From assembly GCA_002495065.1 (NCBI GenBank), contig DADT01000073.1, forward strand, positions 170 to 23,762: 23,593 bases of DNA, written 5' to 3'. Below are positions 5,785-14,142 of the stretch, piece by piece. Made by a program: the position numbers and the translations under genes. This stretch comes from Methanoregula sp. UBA471 (GTDB lineage Archaea; Halobacteriota; Methanomicrobia; Methanomicrobiales; Methanospirillaceae). The notes under the pieces were generated by a model. The model worked only from the letters and a program-made list of their open reading frames with translations, did no database searches and was not told where the DNA came from. Every line of letters starts with the position of its first letter. The stretch's first letter is position 1.

Positions 5785-7920
5785 TTACAGACGAACAGGG
5801 AGATGGCGGTAGAGAAAGTTCACCGCCCTGTTCAATACATCTGCTATTTCGTCCACTATTGTCTGATCACCCGTACCGGAAGATCCTGATTGTTGTGCTT
5901 TTTGCTGGTCCTGCGATCCGGATGTTGCTGCGGGTATTTTCGTAACGCCGGCCGATGACGGCGTGACTTTGTAAATGGTAATGGCACCAAAACCGCCGCA
6001 GTACACGTATCCTTTGTAGAAGGCGGTGTTATCGCAGTCGCCGTCGATTGAAACTGCATGATCGACGATGACCGGCTTTTCCGGGTTGGCAAATGAGACC
6101 ATGATCATATTGCCGTTCCCGATATTCCTGCCCACAACAAAAACGTCGGTACCGTTGCTGGTAATTGCACGCCCCTGGAGTCCTACCCTGATGCTTCCCG
6201 CATCCCAGTGAATTGCATTCCTGTCGGCGACATCAAGGACTTTTACATAGTATTTGCTCCCCGATTCGACAAGGGTGTAGATTTTCTCCGTTTCTGCGTC
6301 GTAGGACATGCTCTTTTTCAGGAGGGTATCGTTACCAAACGGGAAGGTGTTTTCAATGATGGGGGCATCAGATGCAACGTTCACTACCTTGAGAGACTTT
6401 GTACTGGCAGCCAGGAGATAGTGATCGTGGTACGGGATCAGCTGGCTGTATTGTGAAATGACATCGGGGGTTGAACTGATAAGTTTCGGGTCTTTGGTAT
6501 CTTTCATCGAATTATCATAAATTCTGAAACCGGAGGGTGTGGTCATGTAGATTCTTGCATCGGTTGCGTACGAGGTAAGTGCATTGGTCTCCTTGGCATA
6601 CATCCTAAAACGGGGTGAGAATGCCGGTTTCCCGAGGCCGGTAAGGTTGACAATCCATGCCCCCCCGCCGTTGCTCCCCAGCGAGGTATAGGAGTAGTTC
6701 CCGACCCAGGGCATATCGAACATCCGCGGATTATTGACCGACCATTCGGCAAGGGGACGCGAGAGGGCCGTTTCTTCAGGGACCGTGATATTCCAGTACC
6801 AGCTGCCGAGGTTGCGGCCGGCATGTCCCAGTACATCTATCGACCCGATGGTTGTCGGAGAAAGGACGTAAGCGGAAGAGGGGACATTCAGATTGGTTGA
6901 GAATACGGGATTGGTTTTGTCGGTGGTCGTGTAGACAGCGGTCCCCGCAGAATTCCTGGCCATCACGGCAACATTTCCGTTAGAAGATATCTCTTCAGAA
7001 TAGCCGGTACTTTCCTTGTTGCTGCCCACCAGCCGGGGGATTCTGCCTGAAATATCGTAAATCCGTATCCCGTTATACCGGATTGAAACGAACAGATAAT
7101 TCCCGGAAACGTCAACACCGACCGGGCCCTGGCCCATGGTGAATTTTTTTGTGTCGGTCACGACAGGATTTGCCCTGTCCGTGACATCGACCGTAAACAG
7201 ATTTTTTGCATTGAACTGGGGAAGATACACGGTATTATTCTTATAGGCGATGTAGCTGAACCCATAGGTCGGGTTGCTGATGTCGGGGAACGTCATATTC
7301 GATACATAGACAGGATTTGCCGGGCGGGAAATATCGTATATGGTTAACTTTGGCGCATTTTCACCGCCATGCACGCCATAGAGGTACTTACCATCCGTAG
7401 CCAGGTTTCCTACCCGGTTCCCGTACGATGTGACGTGCTTTGGGTGTGCCGGGTCTGAAATATCAAACACCGACAACTTCGACCCTGACAGGTACGCATA
7501 ATTCCCGGCTACGACGACATCCTCAAAATTATATGCTGAATCTGATACCCTTCCAAGAACAATGGGGTGCAGCTTATCCTCAAGACCCGCAATAGTGAAG
7601 GTATTTGACGTCGTCGCATACAATTTCCCCCCGCCTGCATACAATGACTGTACTTTTTCCTGGAAGAGGATTTCCCCGCTATAATCCCTGTACGTGAGTG
7701 CGGGCAGGTTCACACCGGGTGCGATATTGTAACACCGGATGGTATTTCCCTCGGCATTATACAGGGTATCGTCCCAGATGAAGTTACTGAAGGTATTGGC
7801 AGGCATGACGCCGACCTGGTGGAGATTGGAGGTGCCATCCACGGCAAAACCCGTTACCGGCAGGACGAGTACCATGAGCACCAGCATCGGATACAGGAAT
7901 GTTTTTCGGAAAGGGTTCAT
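5785..7920 (-). CDS. Secreted LVIVD-repeat beta-propeller protein
   Basis: 711 residues from the ATG at 7920. This start is chosen over 8001 because it gives a signal peptide (N-terminal 'MNPFRK', hydrophobic 'TFLYPMLVLMVLVLPVTGFA') and has a GAGGT Shine-Dalgarno seven bases upstream. The mature part repeats blades such as 'KLSVFDISDPAHPKHV', 'KLTIYDISRPANPVYV' and 'GIRIYDISGRIPRLV', so it is an LVIVD-type propeller and a paralogue of the protein at 1651-4437. It lacks the Kre9/KNH-like modules and instead ends with a Gln/Ser/Gly-rich linker and a short amphipathic tail 'LNRAVNFLYRHLPVRL'. Export to the cell surface is likely. Ligand and function are unknown, and no catalytic motif was recognised. 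Confidence 0.87.
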   Translation of the reverse strand: MNPFRKTFLYPMLVLMVLVLPVTGFAVDGTSNLHQVGVMPANTFSNFIWDDTLYNAEGNTIRCYNIAPGVNLPALTYRDYSGEILFQEKVQSLYAGGGKLYATTSNTFTIAGLEDKLHPIVLGRVSDSAYNFEDVVVAGNYAYLSGSKLSVFDISDPAHPKHVTSYGNRVGNLATDGKYLYGVHGGENAPKLTIYDISRPANPVYVSNMTFPDISNPTYGFSYIAYKNNTVYLPQFNAKNLFTVDVTDRANPVVTDTKKFTMGQGPVGVDVSGNYLFVSIRYNGIRIYDISGRIPRLVGSNKESTGYSEEISSNGNVAVMARNSAGTAVYTTTDKTNPVFSTNLNVPSSAYVLSPTTIGSIDVLGHAGRNLGSWYWNITVPEETALSRPLAEWSVNNPRMFDMPWVGNYSYTSLGSNGGGAWIVNLTGLGKPAFSPRFRMYAKETNALTSYATDARIYMTTPSGFRIYDNSMKDTKDPKLISSTPDVISQYSQLIPYHDHYLLAASTKSLKVVNVASDAPIIENTFPFGNDTLLKKSMSYDAETEKIYTLVESGSKYYVKVLDVADRNAIHWDAGSIRVGLQGRAITSNGTDVFVVGRNIGNGNMIMVSFANPEKPVIVDHAVSIDGDCDNTAFYKGYVYCGGFGAITIYKVTPSSAGVTKIPAATSGSQDQQKAQQSGSSGTGDQTIVDEIADVLNRAVNFLYRHLPVRL

Positions 7921-7937
7921 GGAGGGTACCTCATGCA

Positions 7938-8014
7938 GACTCTTATACACGTATTTTTCATCCGCTACAGATACGTATTTGGATTCCTGCATCTGGGTCA
8001 AAGGATTTTTAAGT
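7938..8014 (-). promoter_or_regulatory. Candidate promoter of the second LVIVD gene
   Basis: Two TATA-like sequences occur on the minus strand: 'CGTGTATAAGAG' about 25 bases before the ATG at 7920, and 'AACTTAAAAATCC' about 90 bases before it. The second would allow a leader containing the GAGGT ribosome-binding site; the first would make the transcript nearly leaderless. Both agree with translation starting at 7920 rather than 8001. Confidence 0.35.
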
Positions 8015-8239
8015 TGGTTCCCCGGGTTTCATTACGATGTTTACGGGGAAAGGTTTTCTGGCAAATGCTGCGAGCCGGCAGGCAAAGCCGGGAGATCTTC
8101 TCCTCCGACAGACCCCTCCTGGTAAATCCTGATCGTGCTATCAGGTTCTGCCAGGCCACTCATAGCCGGCGTTGTGATGGTGAACAGGATTAAATCCTCG
8201 ATAAAAAACCCAATCTTAAGTAAGTTACGGGTAGTCAGA

Positions 8240-8303
8240 TTTCCACGGATATCGTATGAGGGGATGCCACAGTGGCGGGGCAAAGCCCCCAGGAACGTTA
8301 TAA
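8240..8303 (-). repeat. Solitary inverted copy of the 'aacgtt' hairpin module
   Basis: Read on the minus strand this is 'aacgttcctggggg', a GGGGC-TTT-GCCCC stem, 'gccactgtggcatcccc' and then 'atatccgtggaaatc'. It is the same two-module order as at 4941-5047 and 13391-13455, in reverse orientation. It lies between the second LVIVD gene and the GT-C gene. The rest of the 8002-8509 gap holds AT-rich promoter DNA on the right and, near 8074-8090, a small CCGGC/GCCGG hairpin; no gene is supported. Confidence 0.75.
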
Positions 8304-8460
8304 AATGATACTCGTAAGGTGAATCCCGATGATTTTCAGGTTATTACCGATTCTCTCAGGTAACAGGAAAGTTTTAATTTTTCATACGGACTTGTAGTAA
8401 GTGTAACGAGAGACAAATATTTCTAGGTGATTATGCAGATTAATTATGAAGCTTATACGC

Positions 8461-8476
8461 AGAAATATACATTTCT
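8461..8476 (+). promoter_or_regulatory. Palindrome with TATA-like core upstream of the GT-C gene
   Basis: Perfect six-base arms AGAAAT/ATTTCT surround 'atac', together forming a TATA-like AT-rich box 34-49 bases before the ATG at 8510. A palindromic TATA region would suit either a plain promoter or a repressor site overlapping it. No strong Shine-Dalgarno precedes the ATG. Confidence 0.4.
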
Positions 8477-8509
8477 TAGGTAAATTCTGAGATAATCACA
8501 TTTGAAACC

Positions 8510-11500
8510 ATGACCCGGATGCCTGAATCGATTGAAAATGTTCTTCTTTCACTGAAAGAGAACGTGCATAAGACCACCTTTTTTTATCTTCTTTTTCTCA
8601 TCGCCACCCTTCTTTTATCGTTTGTCGCGTATATCGTGATATTTGCCAATCCATCCGGGACCGATGTCTATACCCATATGTTCAACACCCAGAATATGGC
8701 CAATTCACAATCACTTTCAGATTTTTATCAATATTCCCTGAACCAGGAATATGCAGGTTTCGATTATCCTTTCGGCCTGTGGTATTTTGGTTCGATACTG
8801 ATGAAAATCACGGGCCTCGATATTTACACCGTTGCGTATCTCATCCCGTTACTGCTGCTGTTTATCACCCTTGCCATATTTTTTTGTTACGCCTACGAAC
8901 TTACCAGCTCGACAGATCAGTCTCTCCTCTCCCTGATATTTCTGGTTTCCATGACCCAGCTGGCACTGGCCCTGCTGAACTATTCAACGAGTATTTTTGT
9001 CATGCCGTTTCTGGTCGCAATTTTGTATCTGGCAATGCGTGATATTACCTGGAAAAGTGTGCTGCTGATCGGCATTCTTGTTTTCACCCTGTGTTTTTCC
9101 CATACCGGGACTTTTTTGTTTTTAATCACCTTTGTCATCGCCTATTTCCTGTTGCGTGCATGGATCTGGGGAAAATTCGATTATAATTTTTATATCGTCA
9201 TCGTAATCCTCCTGTTTTGTTTTATCATCGCAATAGGACTTTTCCCCTTTGTCCAGCCCCAGTATATCGACAAGGGCACTCTTGTCATCTCCATCACAAA
9301 ATCGATTTCCTCGGCAACGCATATCACCTTCTTCAAGGACGCAGGACAGATTTTTTACGATTCGATATTTGTTGCCAATAACTATGTATTCGCATTTTTA
9401 TGGGCTGCCCTTCTGTTTGCTGCAGGCTCCATCCTGGTTTTTGTCAATCAGGCAATCAGGAAGAAATTTACCTGGGAAAGCATGCCCGCGGCAATTCCCT
9501 TTTTAGAAAATCTTACCACCATGGGAAAGGGGATCATCACTACGCCGTTCTGGATCGGTCCTCTCCAGACATTTTTTTCCGTGTTCGGGATATTCCGACT
9601 CGATGAACGGGGAAAATGTACCGCCCTTACCCTCATCATCGCAGTGCTGATTCCGGGACTACTGGCAGGGTCCTCAGGAACAGGTGCGATCCGTGAGACC
9701 TTCTACCTCTTTCTTTTCATCCCGATCACCGCTGCCCTGGGCTTTTATTTCTTTTATACGGCAATCAACCGGGTCAAACGATCAGGACTGAAACGTGTCC
9801 TGATTGTCCTGCTGTATATCGTAATTTTTGTGCCTCTTATTGCCATTCCCATCGTCGCATGCCTTCACTACCAGCCTACCATCACGATGACAAAAGAAGA
9901 GAACGTGAATCTTTTATGGCTGGGCAGTATCGGCAATCCCATGGAAGGAGCTGCCGGTACCGCATACCGGGACCGGATGTCCATGTACGCAAATAAAACG
10001 GTTCCGAGCGTTGCATCAGGAACCGAGACCGTCCGGTTCTTAAACGATCTGAAAAATGTCTATTTCTCCGGCGGAGCGGAGAGTGAGGCCAGGGACCTAT
10101 CCAATCATTACCAGATCGATTATATTATTTCATCCGAAAGGATCCTGAAAGGGTACAGCTTCCCCCGGTCTGCGGTTGCAATCGATCAAAATAACGAAGT
10201 TGACAAGATATATGCTTCGGGAAGCTTCTTTGGCTTTTATAAGATACTCTCCCGGCCGGAGATACCGGTAACCCCTGCCGACGAATCCCTGAGCTGGGAC
10301 TCCCGGCAGCCGGAAGATGTTGTGCAGGACATCGGATCCGTTTTCCTCTTTGAAAACCCGTCGTACAAGGTGAAACTGAGCGATTCCTCTTCACGGATAC
10401 GCTATCTGGGCACCCCGGTGAAAAACAGTATAGGGGAGGGGTATTTTACCGATACGATGACCATCGGGTGGAGAACGGTGGGGAACGATACCCAGTATAC
10501 CACCTTCAATCTGGGTTCGCTTTCCTATGCGGAAATCCAGCGATCTGACAAGGAAATAATCTACAGGACCACCGTGACTTCAAAGCAGAAGGAACGGATT
10601 GCCTCGCTTACGGTAAAGTATATCTTTTATGACGAGGCGGTAAAACGTGAGATAACCGTCGCTAATGATCTTGACCGGGAAAACAGGACCCAGGGGATCT
10701 CGGTAAACCTGGTCTCAACCATTTTTTCCCCGATGACAGATTTTGATTACCACCAGGTGAATCCCGGGCGGACCGCATGGATCAACAAAAAGATATACCC
10801 TGCACAGGACCAGGTGTATCTCGATGATACGTTTATTGACAGGATCTTTTTGAATGACGCATCATCCGGTATCTTTATTCTCTACGAGCCGACGGCCCCG
10901 TACCCGAATAAACTCTGGTATTACGGGTCTCCCAGCTACAATTACGGGATTGTTACCCTTTCTTCTGACTATTCCCTCGATCTGGGTGAGGCCACTACCA
11001 CGGGACAGTATTTCTCGTTCAATAACAAGGAAACAGCGATGAGAAATGCAGAGAAATACAGCTCCGTTTCCGCTTACCCGTTCCCGGATGCCCAGGTGCC
11101 CCTGATTATTTCGGGAACCGTCGGCGATACACAGTTCAGTGAGCGGGAGAAAAACGCTCTCGCTGTGCTGACCCAGAATTCCATCCCGTATACTCTCGGG
11201 ATTCCCGGATCACTGCCTGCGGGAACATCCGGCCTGACCGGCATCGACCTTTCCGTGTATGGTAAACCGTGCTATAACTCGACCGTGTGTAAAACCCTCG
11301 CCGAACAGACGGAAGAGTTGAAGTTGTTCAGGCAGATTAACCCGACATCCGGGTTCCTGTTGTCGCAGGTCAGGTATGACCTGAATACCCTCCGTAGTTT
11401 ATCAGAAAACCAGTACAGCTCTGCTGAAGTCGACACGGTCCCGGCCCCATTCGGTCCCTTGTACCGGGAAGGCATGAGAAACCCGAAATTCGCCTTTGTG

Positions 11501-12295
11501 GAAAAGGAGAATACCGGAGTCGTGCTCATCCCGGCTACCGAACCATCCAGCGATCTCCTGAACCACCGTTCCGAGCCGGACCCGGTCTTTGCACAATGGA
11601 ATACGACGATAAATTCCGTCATCAGTGGCGGGGGAGTGGCTGCATTCCACTGGGAGTTGTCAGATATCGGGAACCCCGATTTTACCAACATATTTACCGG
11701 GTTCATCAACAATACAACGGCTAGGGGAGTGACGGTCACCACGCCGGACGCAATTGCCCGTCATATGAAGGCCCTGGCAGCTGTCAGGGTAAATGTTTCC
11801 AGCGGCGACCAGTACGTTATCCTGAACGCGAGGAATACGCAGGAGCAACCGGTATCCGGCATTACCTATAAAGTGGTCATGCCGGCGATTGAAAATGCCT
11901 GCCCCTATACCGTCACCAATGGCGAACTCGCCCGGTATGAGATACGGGACGGGGCCTGCCAGGTCTATGCCAGTTTCAGCCTCGACGGCTTTGAGGCAAA
12001 AGAAATAAAAATCGCCCCGAGTGGCGCTATTAAACGCCTGTTCCCCCAGATCCCCGAATTATTCCAGGGACAAAATACGATCAGGGTTGTCGATGAACAC
12101 AACCAGCCGGTAGTCAATGCGACCGTACTGGTTGATACGCAGTATTATAAAACGGATAAGAAGGGAGAGGTCAGGTTCTCCGTCAACCATGGCAAACGGA
12201 CCATAACTATTGAAAAAGGCGGGTATGCCTCCGTCACGGTCGTGAATACGGTTAAACCGGTTATTTACCGGTATCTCCCGTTTTTAAACAGGTGA
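8510..12295 (+). CDS. Large GT-C-like membrane protein with fused extracytoplasmic beta-sandwich and deacetylase-like regions
   Basis: 1261 residues. Residues 23-450 hold about eleven hydrophobic helices. The first outside loop carries 'PSGTDVYTHM' (Asp52), the position where GT-C sugar transferases have their acidic motif. Residues 455-585 resemble the soluble tail of archaeal GT-C proteins ('IDYIISSERI...DKIYASGSFFGFYKI'). Residues about 610-845 read as a beta-sandwich ('SLTVKYIFYDEAVKREITV'). Residues about 863-1092 resemble a polysaccharide-deacetylase fold ('PLIISGTVGD', 'SIPYTLGIPG', 'GGGVAAFHWE', 'GVTVTTPDAIARHM') but lack an obvious Asp-His-His metal triad. The end (1190-1240) is a carboxypeptidase-regulatory-like module ('VVDEHNQPVVNATVLV'). 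Several N-x-S/T sites lie in the outside part. A role in lipid-linked sugar transfer or surface polysaccharide handling is inferred; domain names come from pattern only. Confidence 0.75.
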   Translation: MTRMPESIENVLLSLKENVHKTTFFYLLFLIATLLLSFVAYIVIFANPSGTDVYTHMFNTQNMANSQSLSDFYQYSLNQEYAGFDYPFGLWYFGSILMKITGLDIYTVAYLIPLLLLFITLAIFFCYAYELTSSTDQSLLSLIFLVSMTQLALALLNYSTSIFVMPFLVAILYLAMRDITWKSVLLIGILVFTLCFSHTGTFLFLITFVIAYFLLRAWIWGKFDYNFYIVIVILLFCFIIAIGLFPFVQPQYIDKGTLVISITKSISSATHITFFKDAGQIFYDSIFVANNYVFAFLWAALLFAAGSILVFVNQAIRKKFTWESMPAAIPFLENLTTMGKGIITTPFWIGPLQTFFSVFGIFRLDERGKCTALTLIIAVLIPGLLAGSSGTGAIRETFYLFLFIPITAALGFYFFYTAINRVKRSGLKRVLIVLLYIVIFVPLIAIPIVACLHYQPTITMTKEENVNLLWLGSIGNPMEGAAGTAYRDRMSMYANKTVPSVASGTETVRFLNDLKNVYFSGGAESEARDLSNHYQIDYIISSERILKGYSFPRSAVAIDQNNEVDKIYASGSFFGFYKILSRPEIPVTPADESLSWDSRQPEDVVQDIGSVFLFENPSYKVKLSDSSSRIRYLGTPVKNSIGEGYFTDTMTIGWRTVGNDTQYTTFNLGSLSYAEIQRSDKEIIYRTTVTSKQKERIASLTVKYIFYDEAVKREITVANDLDRENRTQGISVNLVSTIFSPMTDFDYHQVNPGRTAWINKKIYPAQDQVYLDDTFIDRIFLNDASSGIFILYEPTAPYPNKLWYYGSPSYNYGIVTLSSDYSLDLGEATTTGQYFSFNNKETAMRNAEKYSSVSAYPFPDAQVPLIISGTVGDTQFSEREKNALAVLTQNSIPYTLGIPGSLPAGTSGLTGIDLSVYGKPCYNSTVCKTLAEQTEELKLFRQINPTSGFLLSQVRYDLNTLRSLSENQYSSAEVDTVPAPFGPLYREGMRNPKFAFVEKENTGVVLIPATEPSSDLLNHRSEPDPVFAQWNTTINSVISGGGVAAFHWELSDIGNPDFTNIFTGFINNTTARGVTVTTPDAIARHMKALAAVRVNVSSGDQYVILNARNTQEQPVSGITYKVVMPAIENACPYTVTNGELARYEIRDGACQVYASFSLDGFEAKEIKIAPSGAIKRLFPQIPELFQGQNTIRVVDEHNQPVVNATVLVDTQYYKTDKKGEVRFSVNHGKRTITIEKGGYASVTVVNTVKPVIYRYLPFLNR

Positions 12296-12752
12296 TCCGG
12301 CAGAGTCCCCTGCGGGTACCTCAAAGGATCTCACGTTGCATGAGCGGCATCCGGGAGGATTCGCATTATGCCCCATACCGTGTACTAACATATCCTCACG
12401 TATATGACACCGGGATGTGGCTGACTTTCAAAATCTGTTTTTCAGGAATACTTTTATTCGTTTGCTATCCGATACGACACCGGAGCAATGAGTCCGCGTT
12501 TACGTTTCACACATGGATGAGCTCTTCGGAGGAAACCTTCCGTACATTCCAGAGATTTCGTGGGGACTGAGAGGTACCAGTCCCCGTTTGTTTACGACAT
12601 CCGCCAGACAGGGTCCTGTACAGGTGCCCAAAGATTGCATCACGTGTCTGTAGTACCTGTCCGATTGCCCACTCACTGGCAGATATTCCATAAAGGGAGC
12701 AGATTCTCCCGGCACATCTCGCACACCGGGCGTTAATTACTCAGTCAACTGG
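12296..12752. other. Gene-free interval with a hairpin
   Basis: No convincing gene lies between the GT-C gene and the stress-protein gene. A GTG-started frame at 12292-12570 has no ribosome-binding site and no family resemblance. The clear feature is a perfect stem GGGGACT/AGTCCCC (12562-12568 and 12579-12585) followed on the plus strand by 'gtttgtttac', possibly a terminator or processing hairpin for convergent transcripts. A TATA-like 'tacttttattcg' occurs near 12448. Confidence 0.4.
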
Positions 12753-13190
12753 TTACTGTCCTCTCACCACCAGGGTCGTTCCCTTGTTATTTTTAACCAC
12801 GAACGAGCTGACACTGCCAAGAAACAGGCGATCAAACCCGCTTTTTCCATGAGACGCGACAACGATGAGATCGCAGTTCTCCTGTTCAGCAAGGGAAATG
12901 ATCTCAGTTCCTGCATTTCCCTGTTTCAGATGAGGGATAACGCTGATTCCCTTATCGGCACAGTATTTTTTTGCCCCTTCAAGGACATCGTTTCCCTCTT
13001 TCTCCAGCAGCTGATACATTTCCCGGGAATTATCCATCTGGTCCAGGGAACTCCGGGCAGACGTGACCGCCTCCATTACATGCGTAGCATGGAGCGTTGC
13101 ATGCATCAGTCGTGCCAGGTCAACGGCTTCCGCGAGCGCCCGCTGGCTTACTTTCGACCCGTCCAGCGCCACAAGGATGTTGGTAAACAT
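12753..13190 (-). CDS. Universal stress protein (UspA family)
   Basis: 145 residues, the normal length for a single-domain Usp. It begins 'MFTNILVALDGS' with the conserved Asp10 and ends 'TTLVVRGQ'. The ATP-binding loop reads 'ASHGKSGFDRLFLGS', which is the G-x2-G-x9-G-S pattern with the first Gly replaced by Ala, a frequent variant. It is probably a cytoplasmic, ATP-binding dimer; the physiological partner is unknown. The ATG at 13190 has a strong Shine-Dalgarno (AAGGAGGA) about eight bases upstream. It is single-gene here, with an unusual inverted repeat about 110 bases upstream. Confidence 0.95.
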   Translation of the reverse strand: MFTNILVALDGSKVSQRALAEAVDLARLMHATLHATHVMEAVTSARSSLDQMDNSREMYQLLEKEGNDVLEGAKKYCADKGISVIPHLKQGNAGTEIISLAEQENCDLIVVASHGKSGFDRLFLGSVSSFVVKNNKGTTLVVRGQ

Positions 13191-13297
13191 TCGCTACTCC
13201 TCCTTTTCAATAACATTTCACAGGATTAACAGATTTCAGCGGTTATCACCAATTAAGGTACCGGAACGGATACCCCGCCTGTACTGTAATATGTGAA

Positions 13298-13345
13298 TAA
13301 AAGTTCCTGCTGGCGGGAAAGCAAAGATGTTCCCCGGAACTTTTA
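13298..13345 (-). promoter_or_regulatory. Ten-base inverted repeat upstream of the stress-protein gene
   Basis: TAAAAGTTCC at 13298-13307 and its perfect reverse complement GGAACTTTTA at 13336-13345 are separated by 28 bases. The half-sites are about 38 bp centre to centre. Each contains a TTTTA element. It lies about 110 bases before the Usp start and may be its promoter/operator or part of a divergent promoter; no gene lies on the other side. Confidence 0.4.
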
Positions 13346-13390
13346 ATTGAAAGATATAAGGGATTAATTTCGCTCCGGGGAAATTACTCT

Positions 13391-13937
13391 GACGTTCCTG
13401 GGGACTTCGCCCCCGCCACTGTGGCGTCCCCCGGATATGATATCTGTGGAAATCCGTGAAAATACGTGAGGACACCCGGAGTTACGATCCCTTGAGATAC
13501 ATTGAAAATCGGACGAGATTCGTGGAAAACCTGGAAATCCAGGGAAATTCATGGTCAGTAAAAACGGGCATGAACGGGAATGATTCTCACTAAAAACCTT
13601 GAAAACTGTGAAGGTACGACCTGCACCCGCACCAGGCTCTTGAGAGAACAGGGCGGAGTTTTTCTGGTATTTAAAGCGCCGCGGGGGCGTCCCTTCGGGG
13701 GCGGCGCAGATCTCACCGTGACGGGATTGCCATTCCCCTGAATTACCGGAATTGTGCAATCTTCAAGGGAAATCTTCAGGATATTTCTCTCAACGGCTCT
13801 GTTGGGGCTGCGGCATGTAATTTCTTCACCTCAGCCAGTGCGGCATCCTCTGGAGCGATAACTCCAGAAAAGGTAATACAACACCATCCCAAAGCGCAGG
13901 GGCGGTTCGGGGGGACAGGCACGGTCCCCTCCGTAAA
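13391..13937 (+). repeat. Composite intergenic repeat, locus 3
   Basis: Same modules as 4730-5712 in the same order and strand. 'gacgtt' plus GGGG-rich hairpin: 13391-13432. Degenerate 'tggaaatccg' array: 13441-13555. Two-hairpin module: 13568-13675. GC palindrome: 13676-13707. 'ggcatgtaat...ctggagcgataa': 13812-13862. 'ggtaatacaaca' plus GGGG/CCCC hairpin: 13872-13937. Between GC palindrome and the next block both loci also share 'cgggattg' and 'ggaattgtgcaat'-like text. The remaining gap 13938-14142 is AT-rich, with T-runs and no recognised gene. Confidence 0.85.
13568..13675 (+). repeat. Two-hairpin repeat module, copy 3
   Basis: Conserved blocks 'gcatgaacggg', 'gaaggtacgacc' and 'aggctcttgagag' align with 5102-5211 and with the inverse of 151-251. 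At the stem positions this copy has CAC/GTG (13588-13590 and 13608-13610) and CCTG/CAGG (13620-13623 and 13649-13652), different bases from the other two copies but again complementary. It is followed at once by the GC palindrome 13676-13707. Confidence 0.7.
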
Positions 13938-14142
13938 CAGCTGCTTTTACCATTTTTGAAAACTCAGGTTTTGAAAGGACCGAAATCGATGGCCAATCTG
14001 AATATCCACTTATTAGGATTAGATTTCATATAAAAACGGATTTTATTAAAGCGGCTCCACGTAAGTTCGTCTTGTGATAGTTTGACCTGAGTGATCCCTG
14101 AATTTATCCAATCTTCCGGATCAGTCGCTTGGATGGGAAACC

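Noticed and set aside
12292..12570. 92-residue frame overlapping the GT-C gene stop
   Set aside because: GTG start inside the preceding gene, no ribosome-binding site, no family resemblance, and codon use unlike neighbours.
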